A stretch of 64,000 nucleotides of DNA from Vermamoeba vermiformis (taxonomy: Eukaryota > Tubulinea > Echinamoebida). A program made the translations under genes and the position numbers. Under the pieces are notes generated by a model. That model saw only the letters and a program-made list of their open reading frames with translations, had not been told where the DNA came from and ran no database searches. The DNA is taken from contig JBEWZL010000302.1 of assembly GCA_045837725.1 (NCBI GenBank), positions 248,001 through 312,000 on the forward strand. The letters run 5' to 3'. Below, in pieces: positions 46,279 to 58,200 of the stretch (within the stretch, counting starts at the first letter, position 1; every line of letters begins with the position of its first letter).

Positions 46279-49200
46279 ATGTCGACAGTGCAAAAGAAGA
46301 AGATCGATAATCGCATTCGCGTACTGCTTGAGAATGGCATCAAGCAGAACCATCGAAGCTTGTTTGTCATCGTTGGTGACAAAGGAAAAGATCAGGTATT
46401 TTATGCTCTAAATATTCCTAAAATAATCATCTAAGATCTATTAATGGGGGGTGTTTTTATGAAATGATGTTAACGACGATCTAATCTGCATCTTTTTTCT
46501 AGGTCGTAAACTTGCACTATATGCTTTCTAAGGCTATTGTAAAAGCAAGACCATCCGTATTATGGTGCTACAAAAAGGAATTAGGATTTTCTACGTAAGG
46601 AAAAGTTGAATCAGATTCGGATCTCACTTTTGGATCTCCGATCAGCTCTTCAAAATATTCTTTAACGCACAGATTAATTAATATTAAATTATCAGTCACC
46701 GAAAGAAGAGAATGAAGCAATTGAAGAAGCAGATTTCTCGCGGTGTCTACGATCCAAACCGAGACGATCCCTTTGAATTGTTTATTACCTCGACCAATAT
46801 TCGTTGGTGCTACTACAAAGAAAGTCACAAGATCTTAGGTAACACCTATGGCATGCTCGTTTTGCAGGTACGTCATTCGCGATCGAGTACTGGTTTGGAT
46901 CTGATCGCGTTACTCGTAGGACTTTGAAGCTATTACTCCGAATATTTTGGCACGAACTATTGAAACTGTTGAAGGTGGCGGCATTGTCATTTTGTTGCTC
47001 AAGACGATGACCTCGCTCAAACAGCTGTACACTTTGTCTATGGTACGCACACAACCTAAATATTCAAATACGTATTTGAATATATTTAACAATACTATTA
47101 ATAGGACGTACACAGCCGTTACCGCACTGAGTCTCATCAAGATGTCGTCTCACGCTTCAATGAGCGCTTCTTGTTGTCTTTGACGAACTGCTCGCAATCG
47201 CTGCTGATGGACGACGAGCTCAATATATTGCCCATCAGTGTGGCGAGCAGAACGATCACTGCATTGCCTCCTCGACCCGTACGGACATACAACAATACTG
47301 ATGATTATTTGCAACCATTGTAACCTTTGTTCTCCCTCAGGAAGGTGAATTGACCAAAGCAGAGCAAGAATTGAAGGACTTGAAGGCCTCATTGCGCGAC
47401 ACTGAGCCCATTGGTTCGATCATCGACAAGGCACGCACTCTCGATCAAGCCAAGGCTGTGTTGACATTCTACGAAGCTATTTCTGAGAAATCGCTGCGCA
47501 GTACTGTCGCTCTCACTGCCTCGCGTGGTCGTGGTAAATCAGCGGCATTAGGTCTCGCCATTGCTGCTGCTGTTGCCTTCGGGTACGTGGAGTGCATTTA
47601 ACGCGTCAAACTAACATTACTAATGCACCGATGTAGCTATTCAAATATCTTCGTCACTTCGCCCAACCCCGAGAACTTGAAGACGTTGTTCGACTTTATA
47701 TTCAAGGGCTTTGATGGTCTCGAGTACAAAGAACATCTCGACTACGAGATTGTGCAGTCCACCAATCAGGAGTTCAACAACTGCATTGTGCGCGTCAATG
47801 TGTTCAAGACTCATCGTCAGACCATTCAATACATCAACCCTGCTGACTATCAGAAATTGGGTCAAGCTGGTGAGTAGTACTATATGGCACATTTATTATC
47901 GAAGTCAGATATTAACCACTGTTACAGAACTGGTCGTAATTGACGAGGCTGCGGCTATTCCGTTGCCCATCGTGAAGAACTTGTTGGGTCCTTACCTCGT
48001 GTTCATGGCCTCAACTATCAATGGCTACGAAGGCACTGGTCGCTCGTTGTCTCTCAAGCTCATCAAACAGCTGCGCGAACAGAGCGGTACTTCTCAAGGC
48101 AATGCTGCCCTTGGTGGTATGTGACTGACCGCGTTGTTGTCGATACGTGCTAATTAACATAGGTCGCACTTTGCGTGAGATTCAACTGCAAGAGCCCATT
48201 AGATACGGCCAAGACGACGTGGTTGAGAAGTGGTTGAACGAGTTGTTGTGTCTCGATGCAACAGTCGCCAAGCCCATTGACAGCGGCTGTCCTCACCCCG
48301 ATCAATGCGAGTTGTTCTATGTCAATCGCGACACTCTCTTCTCGTACCACAAACTCAGCGAGAAGTTTTTGCAGCGCATGATGGCCCTCTACGTGTCAAG
48401 TCACTACAAGAACAGTCCCAACGACTTGATGCTCATGAGTGATGCCCCCGCACATCACTTGTTTGTCTTGTTGCCGCCAATCAACGAAGAGACCAAAGCT
48501 CTGCCTGAGATTTTGTGCGTGATCCAAGTCTGTCTCGAAGGTGAAATTTCGCGCGAATCAGTGGCCAAACAAGTCGGCAGAGGACAGCGTGCATCAGGTG
48601 ACTTGATCCCTTGGACTATTTCACAACAGTTCCAAGACGATGATTTCCCTAGCCTCTCAGGTGCTCGTGTTGTGCGCATTGCTACACACCCTGAATATCA
48701 CCGTGTAAGTCAAACTTATACCTGAATGTCATCAATAGCTAAGATCTAATGTCAGATGGGCTATGGTCGTCGTGCCTTGCAAATTCTTCAATCTTACTAC
48801 GAAGGAAAAATCACCAACTTGAGTGAAGTGAAAGCAGCTACTAAAGAAGAGTCTATTCACGTTGAGGTATGACATCTGTCATAATTTATATATATATATC
48901 ATGTGTTAATATTCGTGATCCTAGGACCCCGCCCCTTCAAGTTCAGTCCTGTTGCAAGAGACATTGAAGCCGCGCAAGAATCTCCCGCCTTTGTTCTCCA
49001 AGCTGAGTGAACGGGCCCCAGAGAAGTTACATTACTTGGGTGTGTCGTATGGCCTCACTAAAGATCTCTTTGGATTCTGGCAACGCGCGCAATACATCCC
49101 CGTGTACATTCGTCTCACACAGGTACGCAGCACTAACTGAGAGTCAATCAGATTCATTGCTAATCAGCGAACTTTAGAATGAATTGACAGGCGAACACAC

Positions 49201-50247
49201 CTGCATCATGTTGAAAGAGCTGAGACCTGAATATCAACTCGACACTGTGGCCAATCCCAAGTGGCTCGAATCATTCGCTGAAGGTAACTAAGCACCTGTT
49301 GTAAATGAAATATGCCCGTATTAATCATTGCATAGATTTCCGTCGCCGTTACATGTCCTTGTTGGGCTATGAATTGAAAGAGTTCTCGTGCGAGACTGCT
49401 TATCTAATCTTTGCATCAATTAAGCTCTCTTCGTCGTTCAATAAGCGTAAGTAATGAATCTCAAATGATACAGAACACTATACTTACGTTGTTATAATAG
49501 CACTTGATAGTCGTGAAGCCCTCAATGACTTGTTCACCGCACACGACATGAAACGTCTCGAAGGCTATGCACACAATTTGTTGGACTATCACGTGATCAT
49601 TGATCTCTTGCCCACGCTCTCGCGCATCTATTTCTCCGACAGATTGGCCTCGCGTAACGTTAAATTGGCTCCTTCGCAAGAGGCAATTTTGTTGGGCTTG
49701 GGCTTGCAACACAAGAACATTGACCAACTCGCTGTAAGTCACTGGCCCCTATTGTATGTAGCGCAGCTGTTCATTGATTGTATTACAGAAAGAGTTGTCG
49801 CTCGAGCCCAATCAAGTGATGGCATTCTTCAACAAGGTCGTGCGAAAATTGAGCAAAGTGTTCCGTGAGATGGAAGAGGCTGACGAGGCCAAAGCCTTGC
49901 CCGAAGCCTATCGCGCCAAAGATGTGGAGATGCATCCTGTTGAGAACACGCTCGAAGAGGACCTCACCGCTGCAGGCAACAAGGCCTCAGACCAGCTCAA
50001 CAAGAAGCACAAGGACTTGTTGCAGAACCTCTCTTTGCCCGACTACGCCATTGTTGGGGATGAGAATGCGTGGCGCGAGAGCACTGCGGCCATCAGCAAG
50101 GGCAAGATCCCCAACATTGTCAGCGTGAAAAAATTAAAGCGCAAACTCGGTGATGACGACGGACCTCTGGCATTCAGCAAACACAACGACGAAGACGAGA
50201 CTGAGCGCAAGATGAAGAAGATCAAGAAGAAAAAATTGAGAAATTAA
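46279..50247 (+). CDS. NAT10: RNA cytidine acetyltransferase NAT10/Kre33
   Basis: ATG 46279 (MSTVQKKKIDNRIRVLLENG), stop TAA 50245-50247. Domain order is as in yeast Kre33 and human NAT10: DUF1726 N-domain (RTIETVEGGGIVILLLKTMT; NILPIS), RecD-like helicase with Walker A TASRGRGKSAALG and DEAA box (VVIDEAAAIPLP), the GNAT acetyltransferase core (GARVVRIATHPEYHRMGYGR), a tRNA-binding domain (PEKLHYLGVSYGLTKDLFGF) and a Lys-rich nucleolar tail (MKKIKKKKLRN). It makes N4-acetylcytidine in 18S rRNA and, with a THUMP partner, in tRNA. All catalytic motifs look whole. About a dozen short introns; the one near 47277 uses donor gtacgg, which restores ALPPRP. Its stop is 28 bp from the convergent oligopeptidase B stop. 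Confidence 0.93.
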
Positions 50248-50275
50248 GACTGTCCCACCGCTAATAAACAGCATG

Positions 50276-52761
50276 TTATTTTAAAATCGAGTACAAGATG
50301 AATGCAGTGAACAGCGCGCGATCACGATCAAAGTGCCCGCCCTCGAATGTCTTCAACAGAATGTCGCGCTGTCGCTCTGGTGGCATCACATGTCTTAATT
50401 TGGCAATAAACTTGACTGGTTCCCAATACTGCACACGTGGATCATTCATGCCAGTGGTCACCAGACAGTTCGGATAGGCACGGCCAGGTGTCAAATTGTA
50501 CATCGGGCAGTAGCGCGACATAAATGCAAAGTCTTCAGGTCTGGTGGCATCACCCCACTCATCGACCTCGTAATCGCGCCACGGCACTGACTTGTCCGCC
50601 ATCGACACCAACACGTCCACAAAGGGCACTTCTGCGATCACTGCGCGGAACAATTCAGGCTGCAAGACAGCCGCGGCAGTGACCAATAGCCCGCCAGCAC
50701 TGCGTCCTCTGATCGCGAGTTGTTCCGCACTCGTGTAGCCGCGCTCAATCAGGGCCCGAGCACACGCGATCAGATCTTCAATGCTGCGCTGCTTCTGCGC
50801 TGCCTTGCCGGCAATGTGCCACCATCGACCACGCTCGGTACCACCACGCACCTGTCAACTATTCAATATCCTATTTTGGAGTACTGTCACTACTCACGTG
50901 CGGGATGGCGTAAATTATTCCGCGATTGAGCAGACTGAGTCGATACAACGAGAATCGCGGCTCTTTGCTGGCACCGTACGCACCATATCCGGACATGAGC
51001 ATCGGACTGGGCTCCGAACTGCGCAGGTCTTTGCGGTACACGAGGGAGATGGGCACTTGACACGTGTCATCCAGTGACGGCACAAACAGCCGTTCAGTGC
51101 AGTACTGTCCCGCGTCGTAGCCCATCACGTGCTGCTGTCGCACCAGGGTCAGAGCCCGTTCAGTGAAATGATAGGCGTAGAGTGACTTGGGCGTCGTGAG
51201 TGACGTGTACGAGAGGTACAGCACGTGACTGTGCGCGGATTGGTGGCACTTGTCGCGATATACCCACGTGTAGTTGTCATCGATGTTGCCTGGTGCGCAG
51301 CTGTACACTGTTTCACTGAACGGCACGTAGTGACAGTTGTCGGTGAGAGTTATTCCGCTCTCATCACGTGATGGATCGATATCCACAACGCGAATCTGTT
51401 TCGTGCAGTTCGAGTGTTGTTCGTATACCACAATCTGCGCTATAATTAGGACTGGAAGTGCATTACCAAATATAGAAATACCTGTGAGTCAAACGCGTCC
51501 AAATTAAGCAAATAAATGTCGTTGTTATGTGGCAGCACCAATTGCCATTTTTGGAAGTCCGATGCGTGCTCAACAGCCACTCTCCATATTTGGAAATTCT
51601 CCGCCTCTTTGTTGCAGCCGATGTAAAAATAGCCCTGGTGGTGATCGATGAAGTACATCACGTGATCAGCACGTGGTTGCAGCAGGGTGAACTCACTCGC
51701 AGTGTGCGCGGAGGTGAAGCGAATCTCATTTGCAGACGAGGAGTGTGCGACTAAAAATAGATACTGCTGATCGGTGCTCGCGTCGAGTGACAGCACAAAC
51801 CTGTCGTCGTGCTCTTCGTACAGCAACACGTCATCCGCTGTGTGACACGTGTCAGTGGAGGGGCATGTCTATTTATAGTAACGTACCGTGCGGGTCTGTC
51901 ACGTGACTGCGATAACAGCGTGTGGCGTGCAGGCCAGTCACGTGACTCGTGTACAACAGGTGCTGACTGTCACGTGACCAGCGCATCGCTTGAAATGCCT
52001 CCATGCTGCCCACGTGATTAATCTCGCGCGGGAGATCGCAGCCCTGGTCGATGTCTCGCACGCGCACGGTGTAGTCCTCATTGCCGTGCTGATCGGTGCC
52101 CCACGCCACGTAGCGGTGATCGGGACTGATCTCAAACATGACCACGTCACGTGATGGCAACACGGTGCACGGATTGACACCTGTCAACTGCCAGTCTGCA
52201 CCGCTTGGTGTGCTGCGAATAATTCCGTTCTCGGTCCACGTGTACAACCAGGGACCAAGCTGCACGAATTAGCCATGTATGGCAAGTGTTACTATATTTA
52301 GCACTCACGCGCCAAGTACCACGTGACATGTCACTGCCGCGCTCAATCTGCTCGAATTCTTGCAACGCTTGACTCTGTGTGCAATGTCAGCGATCAGTGC
52401 ACTCTAATACTATGAGATATGTGGTCTATTGACTATTGTTTTATTGACTATTACGGTATTGACTATTGTGTATCTACAGTGTCATAATAGCACTCTATTG
52501 TGTGACCTACATGATAGTGCTGCAGACGCGGAGAATGCACCTGTTGTTCAGTCCAGCTGGTCTCTGCGGCAATGTACTGCTGCACTGCGGGATCTGAACG
52601 AGTGTCATCGCGCAGCCAATAATAGGGGTCAGTGATAGTGTGCAGCGGTGTTATATGCAGTTGTTTGTCTATGCGCGCGGCTGTGGGGTATTCTGAAATT
52701 ATTAGGAGGATAATTAGCAACTAGTATCACATAATTATAATTATCTGGTGCCTGCAAGCAT
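50276..52761 (-). CDS. Oligopeptidase B-type serine peptidase (S9A)
   Basis: The stop TAA is 50278-50276. A seven-bladed propeller half (YYWLRDDTRSDPAVQQYI; DYTVRVRDIDQG) is followed by the alpha/beta hydrolase half: LMSGYGAYG, nucleophile GRSAGGLLV, Asp region TGMNDPRVQYWEP and His in GGHF. These mark oligopeptidase B, which cleaves short peptides after Arg or Lys. Acidic residues in the propeller and DPRVQYWEP support that over prolyl oligopeptidase. The 5' end is uncertain: an acceptor at ~52695 (tttcag) needs an upstream exon. ATG 52761 with a GC donor (MLA then EYPTAARIDK) works in frame but is weak. The gene holds 17 CACGTG hexamers in 2.5 kb by my count, against under one expected. Confidence 0.82.
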
Positions 52762-52986
52762 GCACAATTAGCGTTGTTAATTATAATTAATATTCGCTGT
52801 CACTGGCATTGAGATCCGCTTCATATGCGGCTCTTTGACGCACCTGTCTTGTCTGCGGTCTGCATTGCGTGCACTAGGTCCGATGAGTGAATTAATAGCA
52901 ATTCTTGCGATCGTACGAGTACATTATCACTTCTCTTGTGTATCTAGTCGTCACCGTAATTTATTTTCAGTGAAATTCAAACACAT

Positions 52987-54496
52987 CTAGTTGATCTGAT
53001 TGAGCGCGTGAGCCAAGTCACCAATCAAGTCCTCCACATCTTCCAGACCCACCGAGAGACGCACCAAGTTGTCGCTGATGCCCAGCTTAGCGCGCTCCTC
53101 GACAGGCACCGAGGCGTGTGTCATGATGACGGGGTGATCCACCAGCGACTCCACGCCACCGAGCGACTCAGCCAGTGCGAACAGGTGCACATTTTCCAAG
53201 AACTGACGCGCTTGTGTGATGCCGCCCTTCAAGAAGAAGGTGATCATACCGCCATAGCCCTTCATCTGCGCCTTGGCAATCTCGTGCTGCGGATGTGACT
53301 CGAGCCCCGGGTACAAGACACGCTCGACCTTGGGGTGTGCGGTGAGCCAGTGCGCAATCTTGGTGGCACTCTTCTCGTGCTCGCGCATGCGCACGTGCAG
53401 GGTCTTGGTGCCGCGCAACACGAGGAAGGAGTCGAAGGGCGAGGGGATGGCCCCGACTGCATTCTGAATGAACTTGAGCTTGCGATAGATCTCCTGGTCC
53501 CTGCCACACACCACACCCATCACCACATCGCTGTGGCCGTTGATGTACTTGGTGCACGAGTGCATCACCATGTCCGCACCGAGATCCAGCGGGTTCTGGA
53601 AGTAGGGCGACATGAAGGTGTTGTCCACCACGAACATCAGCTGCTTGCGGCGTGCGATGGCAGCCACCTTGCGAATGTCCACAATCTTCAACAGCGGATT
53701 GGTCGGTGTCTCGAGCCACAACAGCTTGGTGGCGGGGGTGATGGCGGCTTCGAGTGCAGATTCATTGTTGAAGTCCACAAAGCTGAATGAGAGGCCTTGC
53801 AGCTGATTGACGCGCGTGAAGAGACGTCGAGTGCCACCATAGAGATCGTCCATGGCCACCACGTGATCGCCGCTCTGCAACAGCGTCATGATGCCGTTAG
53901 TGGTGCTCAGACCAGATGCGAAGACAACACCTGCATATAGCGTTAGAATAGGACGATAAATGGTAGTGCCTATTATTGTAGTGTACCCCATTCAGCATTC
54001 TCAAGCGCTGCCAAGTTGTGTTCAAGTGCATCTCGGGTAGGATTGCCAGTACGAGCGTATTCATAGCCCTTAATAATCCATCGGTATTAATACTACGTGC
54101 ATATTAATAGTATGAATTGCATACGCGATGAACACCCGGAGATTGTTGTTGAAAGGTCGTAGACAAACTGATCGGAATGATGACCGCACCTGTTGCGTGT
54201 CATTGTTAATTATATTATAAATTTCATGGATAGGAGCACGTATGATAAGTATATAATACATCTATTATCCGCGCATCAATTCATGGTGTAATAATTTTTA
54301 ATTACCGGAGCTTGGATCTGCGACTTGTCCGGCGTGAATGGCCTTGGTACCAAAGCCTTGCTCTCTCTTCTTAGCCTATATAACTTGATTATTATTATTG
54401 TCGCAAAGCGGAGCGAACGAGTGAACTTACAGAGATCTGGATCTGTTCCAATACTTGCAGTTGCTGTGTGGCGGTCTTAGTGCTCTCCATATTCAT
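52987..54496 (-). CDS. CTH: Cystathionine gamma-lyase (PLP, transsulfuration)
   Basis: ATG 54496 (MNMESTKTATQQLQVLEQIQ) to TAG 52989-52987. Four upstream exons (head; GFGTKAIHAGQVADPSSG; PISLSTTFQQQSPGVHR; GYEYARTGNPTRDALEHNLA) join a long last exon. The Cys/Met-metabolism PLP family is clear: FASGLSTTNGIMTLL, DDLYGGTRRLF, LWLETPTNPLLKI, VVDNTFMSPYFQNPL, and the PLP lysine in MHSCTKYINGHSD. The end, ESLVDHPVIMTHASVPVEER, followed by GISDNLVRLSVGLED, is typical of CTH. It splits cystathionine to cysteine and can make H2S. The ~400-residue length is normal. The last exon is GC-rich with long antisense open frames that I treat as shadows. Confidence 0.9.
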
Positions 54497-55202
54497 AGCC
54501 CTGATTATTATGACTGATTAGGACTGATCACTCGTGCTGTGTTAATCAGGTCGAATAAATCTTCTGTTTTTCAGCCGAAACTTCTCGAGCCACGCGCCTG
54601 TCAATCAACGCACTAGTGATGCAATAATACAGTACAATCACTCGATTATGCATCGTGGTGAGTAATAGTGGTGCGTGATTGCTCATTTGGGCTGATACAG
54701 CTCTAACTATGATGATTACTATGTTACTTCATAGCTTCCGCCTTCAATGCACCTTTTAAATGCAGCTAGTTACATATGCATGTGTTTAGTATTCTACGAC
54801 CGAGTGCCGCGATCACATGCAGCGCGAGACACGTGACAAAATCACGTGACAGATTTTCTTACCAGATCTGACACCAACGATAAAGATTTTCAACCTCAGA
54901 ATAAAGCACACATAATACATGTGCTGTTGTATGAATGTATTTATTGCCGATTGAATAAGACAAGTACGTGCGTGAATTAACCTTCAAATTGACTGTGACT
55001 CATTTCATACGCACAAACTAATTAATAACAATTATTGTAATATATTACACTGCAATACTCGTATTTTAGTGCGCAATACTGCGCAGTACGCGATAAAGAA
55101 TATTAATAATAATTATTTTTCGTTGTTAGCGCGCGTGTATTATGAACACCCATTGAACAGCGGACATTAAGAAGACTTTAATATATAAGCCATACATCAC
55201 AC
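54497..55202. promoter_or_regulatory. Divergent intergenic region, cystathionine gamma-lyase / huntingtin
   Basis: The 706 bp between divergent starts include two CACGTG hexamers 8 bp apart at 54830-54835 and 54843-54848, both inside TCACGTGAC-like contexts. AT-rich stretches with taataa repeats sit near 55020-55110. I see no gene or RNA. It belongs to the palindrome-rich domain described separately. Confidence 0.5.
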
Positions 55203-58200
55203 ATGGATCTACTCAAAGCGTTAGATGTGCTCTCGACTGCACCGCTGAAGACCGAGTCAGAAGCAGATCGACAAGTCAAGTTGAAAGCACTGCGCACCAT
55301 CGACGAACAGCTCAGCTCCCCTGCACTGCGCGGCACGGCTGATTTCCCGCGCCTGCTCGCCTTCAGCTTGCACAGTCTGCTGCGACTGTTGGGTGACAGC
55401 GACATGAATGTGTGGTCCCTCGCTGAAGAGGTGCTGCACAAGGTCGTCAAGGGCCTCATACGCACACACCACGACTGGATCATCGTCGAGCTCTACAAGG
55501 GACTCAAGGGACAGCGATTTGCAGGCAGAAGTCAGCGCGTGTCACTGGCCCTGCTCGGTCACGTGATTGGCTGGACCTCGCGCTCGCGTCTGAAGAAGTT
55601 GACAGCCGCGATACCGAAGCTGATTGGTCAACTGATCAGCACTGCGCAACAGGACAGCTTGCTCATCGAGGCACTCGCACTGCACTTCGAGCCCATCATG
55701 CGGCACGTGGCACCCTACATCACTGGCACGCAGGTGCTGACCCTGGTCGATCACTGCGTGCTGGCCCTGGTCGACACACAGGGAGCAGTGCGCAGATCAG
55801 GGGCCGGACTGATCACCACGCTGTGTCGGTACTGGCCCTCGCCCGCACTCTTCTATCACGTGTTTGGCACGCTGCGTCAACTGCTGCAGGTATGGCCGTC
55901 TCTTTTGACACTTGTGACAGGTGTGAAATATTTGGTTACTGACACGTGTCATTTTTGCAGCGCACCGACCAGAGCAGCGAGCACGACATACACACGATGC
56001 AGGGTGTGCTGCACTGTTACTTGCGTCTGATTCGCTTGCACCTCGAACAACCGCGGCACACTGCGGAATATCTCCTGCCCGAGATACAGTTCATCGCCTC
56101 CCTCGCCACAGATTCACTGAAACACACGGACAGCAATGTGGTAGTGTCAGCCCTCGAATTGTTGCAAGAACTGCTGTCCTCATTCCTGCACGTGCTGATA
56201 CACGTGTGGACACCAGAGCGCGCACGTGATCGCTTCAAAGCCCTGCTCGACCAGTTCGAAGTGATGCTGTTCGAAGACAGTGCCGTGCGCATCTCCAGCC
56301 AGTCCCTCATCGTGGCGTGTGTGGCGCACATCTTCGAGCACTACTGGATTGACTACGCGCACCTGTCACGTGATCACAGCACTGCACCGAGCACCGTCGT
56401 CACATTTGAGCCGCTGAGCATGTTCCTCGAGTCCAAGCTCGCCAAGTGGTCCTCGCTGCTGGCACACTCTGATCCGCAGCTGCGCGGTCAGGCTGCGCTG
56501 TTCGTCGCCGCCACGCAGAGTGCTGTGCTCGTCAATCCACGTGCTCCACCAGGGCCCGAACCCCTCGGAGCCTGGGCCGCGCAACCACTGCTGCAGCTGA
56601 TCCTGGACGACGAGTCCTCGGTGGCAGCCAAGTGGGGTGGTCAGGCCCTGGCACGACTCTGGCCCGCACTCGTCTCGCACGCCCCGCCTGCCCTGCCCCT
56701 CAGTGTACTCGCGCGCATATTGGCTGTCAAATCTGACGCCTATCTGCTCGTCAAGATCAAGGTAACTTGCACTGATTGCCTTATTTGGTAACTCACACTT
56801 CGCTGCAGGTGCTCAGTTTTCTGTCGCGCGTAGATTTCCGTGTGATTGCAGCCCTGGAAGAGAAAATTCGACACGGCAATCACGTGACTCAAATTGGCGA
56901 TCTGGTACGGCACTTGCCTAATCGGGTTAATGCGTATGTTGACATCTTTGCAGTCCATCAACCGGGGCACAGATCTGCAAAAGACAGCCCTGGACGTCAT
57001 CTTGCAATATCTCGATGACGCAGATCACCGTGTCCGACGAAGAGCTGCAAAGACATTGGTCAAAATATTGCCGCAATTACACGCCGCACCATATTTGGAA
57101 GGTGCGCAGAGTCGATTGCAGGCCCATGCCGTGGTGCTGGCGGAATATCTCCACGGTGCCCCCAAATCTCAGAGCGACAAGCTGAATTACCTTTTATGGC
57201 GCATCGAATCGAGTCTGAATGCGCGCGAGAGTCAGCAGATCAAAGGCGTGTACGAGTGGTGTGCACTGCTGTCGCTGCAGGGTCACGTGATCCCCGCGCA
57301 GTTCATTCCGATCATGCTCGAACACCTCTCTGCCACCAATCTCGCCACGCATCTCGAGACACAACTGCACGCCCTCACGGTCATGGAGCACATGGTCGGA
57401 GAATTGACCGGAGAATTAGCGCCGTACAGCGTGAAGATCTTGACGCACGTGCTCAAAGTGCTGGCAATCACCACGTACATCACGCAGAACAAGAGCGCGA
57501 GTCAGGTGCGCGAGATGAAGAGTGCCGAGGGACTGGCCACACCGCTGCTCGGCGAGGCGATCTATTTGGCACTCTGGGACCGACTCCGCGACACGCATCG
57601 ACTGGCACAGGCGAGCTTCACGGCCAATCTGTTCGATCAGATCCGCTGTCAAGCACTGCTGGCACTCGGCGCGACAGTGCACGTGCTGGGCAAGAATGCC
57701 GTGCCGTACTGCGAGGAGCTGTTGCTGCACTTGCCCGCGCACCTCGACGAGTACCCCTTGGTAAGCGCGCACGTGATGGTGTGCTGAACGTGTCTAACTG
57801 TCATTGCCTAATTAGGAAGTACTCACGTGCGTGCGCGAGCTGTTCGTGTGCGTGTTTCATCCGCAGAACATCAGCAACACCATCCCCCAGGGCAACAGTT
57901 CGCCCAATGCCAGCACCACCCCGCGGCGCAAGAAACCTGCCAAATTAGGACTGCACGAGAAGTTGTTCCACCCGGAGTTGTTCCGCCGCAGTGTGAAAAA
58001 GAATTTGAACTACGCGACCCTGGACATCAACAGCGAAGAGGAGTGGGTGCTGAATGCCAGCACTATAAATAGCACCACCAAGAGCAGTGCCACCGCTAAA
58101 AATACGCTCAAAATGTTCGAGCCACTCGTCACGCTGGCCCTGGCACGCTACCACAACAGTCAGAATCACGTGCTCAAGAATGCCGTGCTGGCACTCTTGG

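Noticed and set aside
53168-53790. Long open frames on both strands over the last exon of cystathionine gamma-lyase
   Set aside because: The exon is GC-rich and low in stops; the alternative products are Arg/His/Cys-rich with no family resemblance.
57196-57948. 250-codon plus-strand frame inside huntingtin
   Set aside because: It overlaps a well-aligned HEAT-repeat exon in another frame, and the product is an Arg/Ala/Gly-rich shadow.
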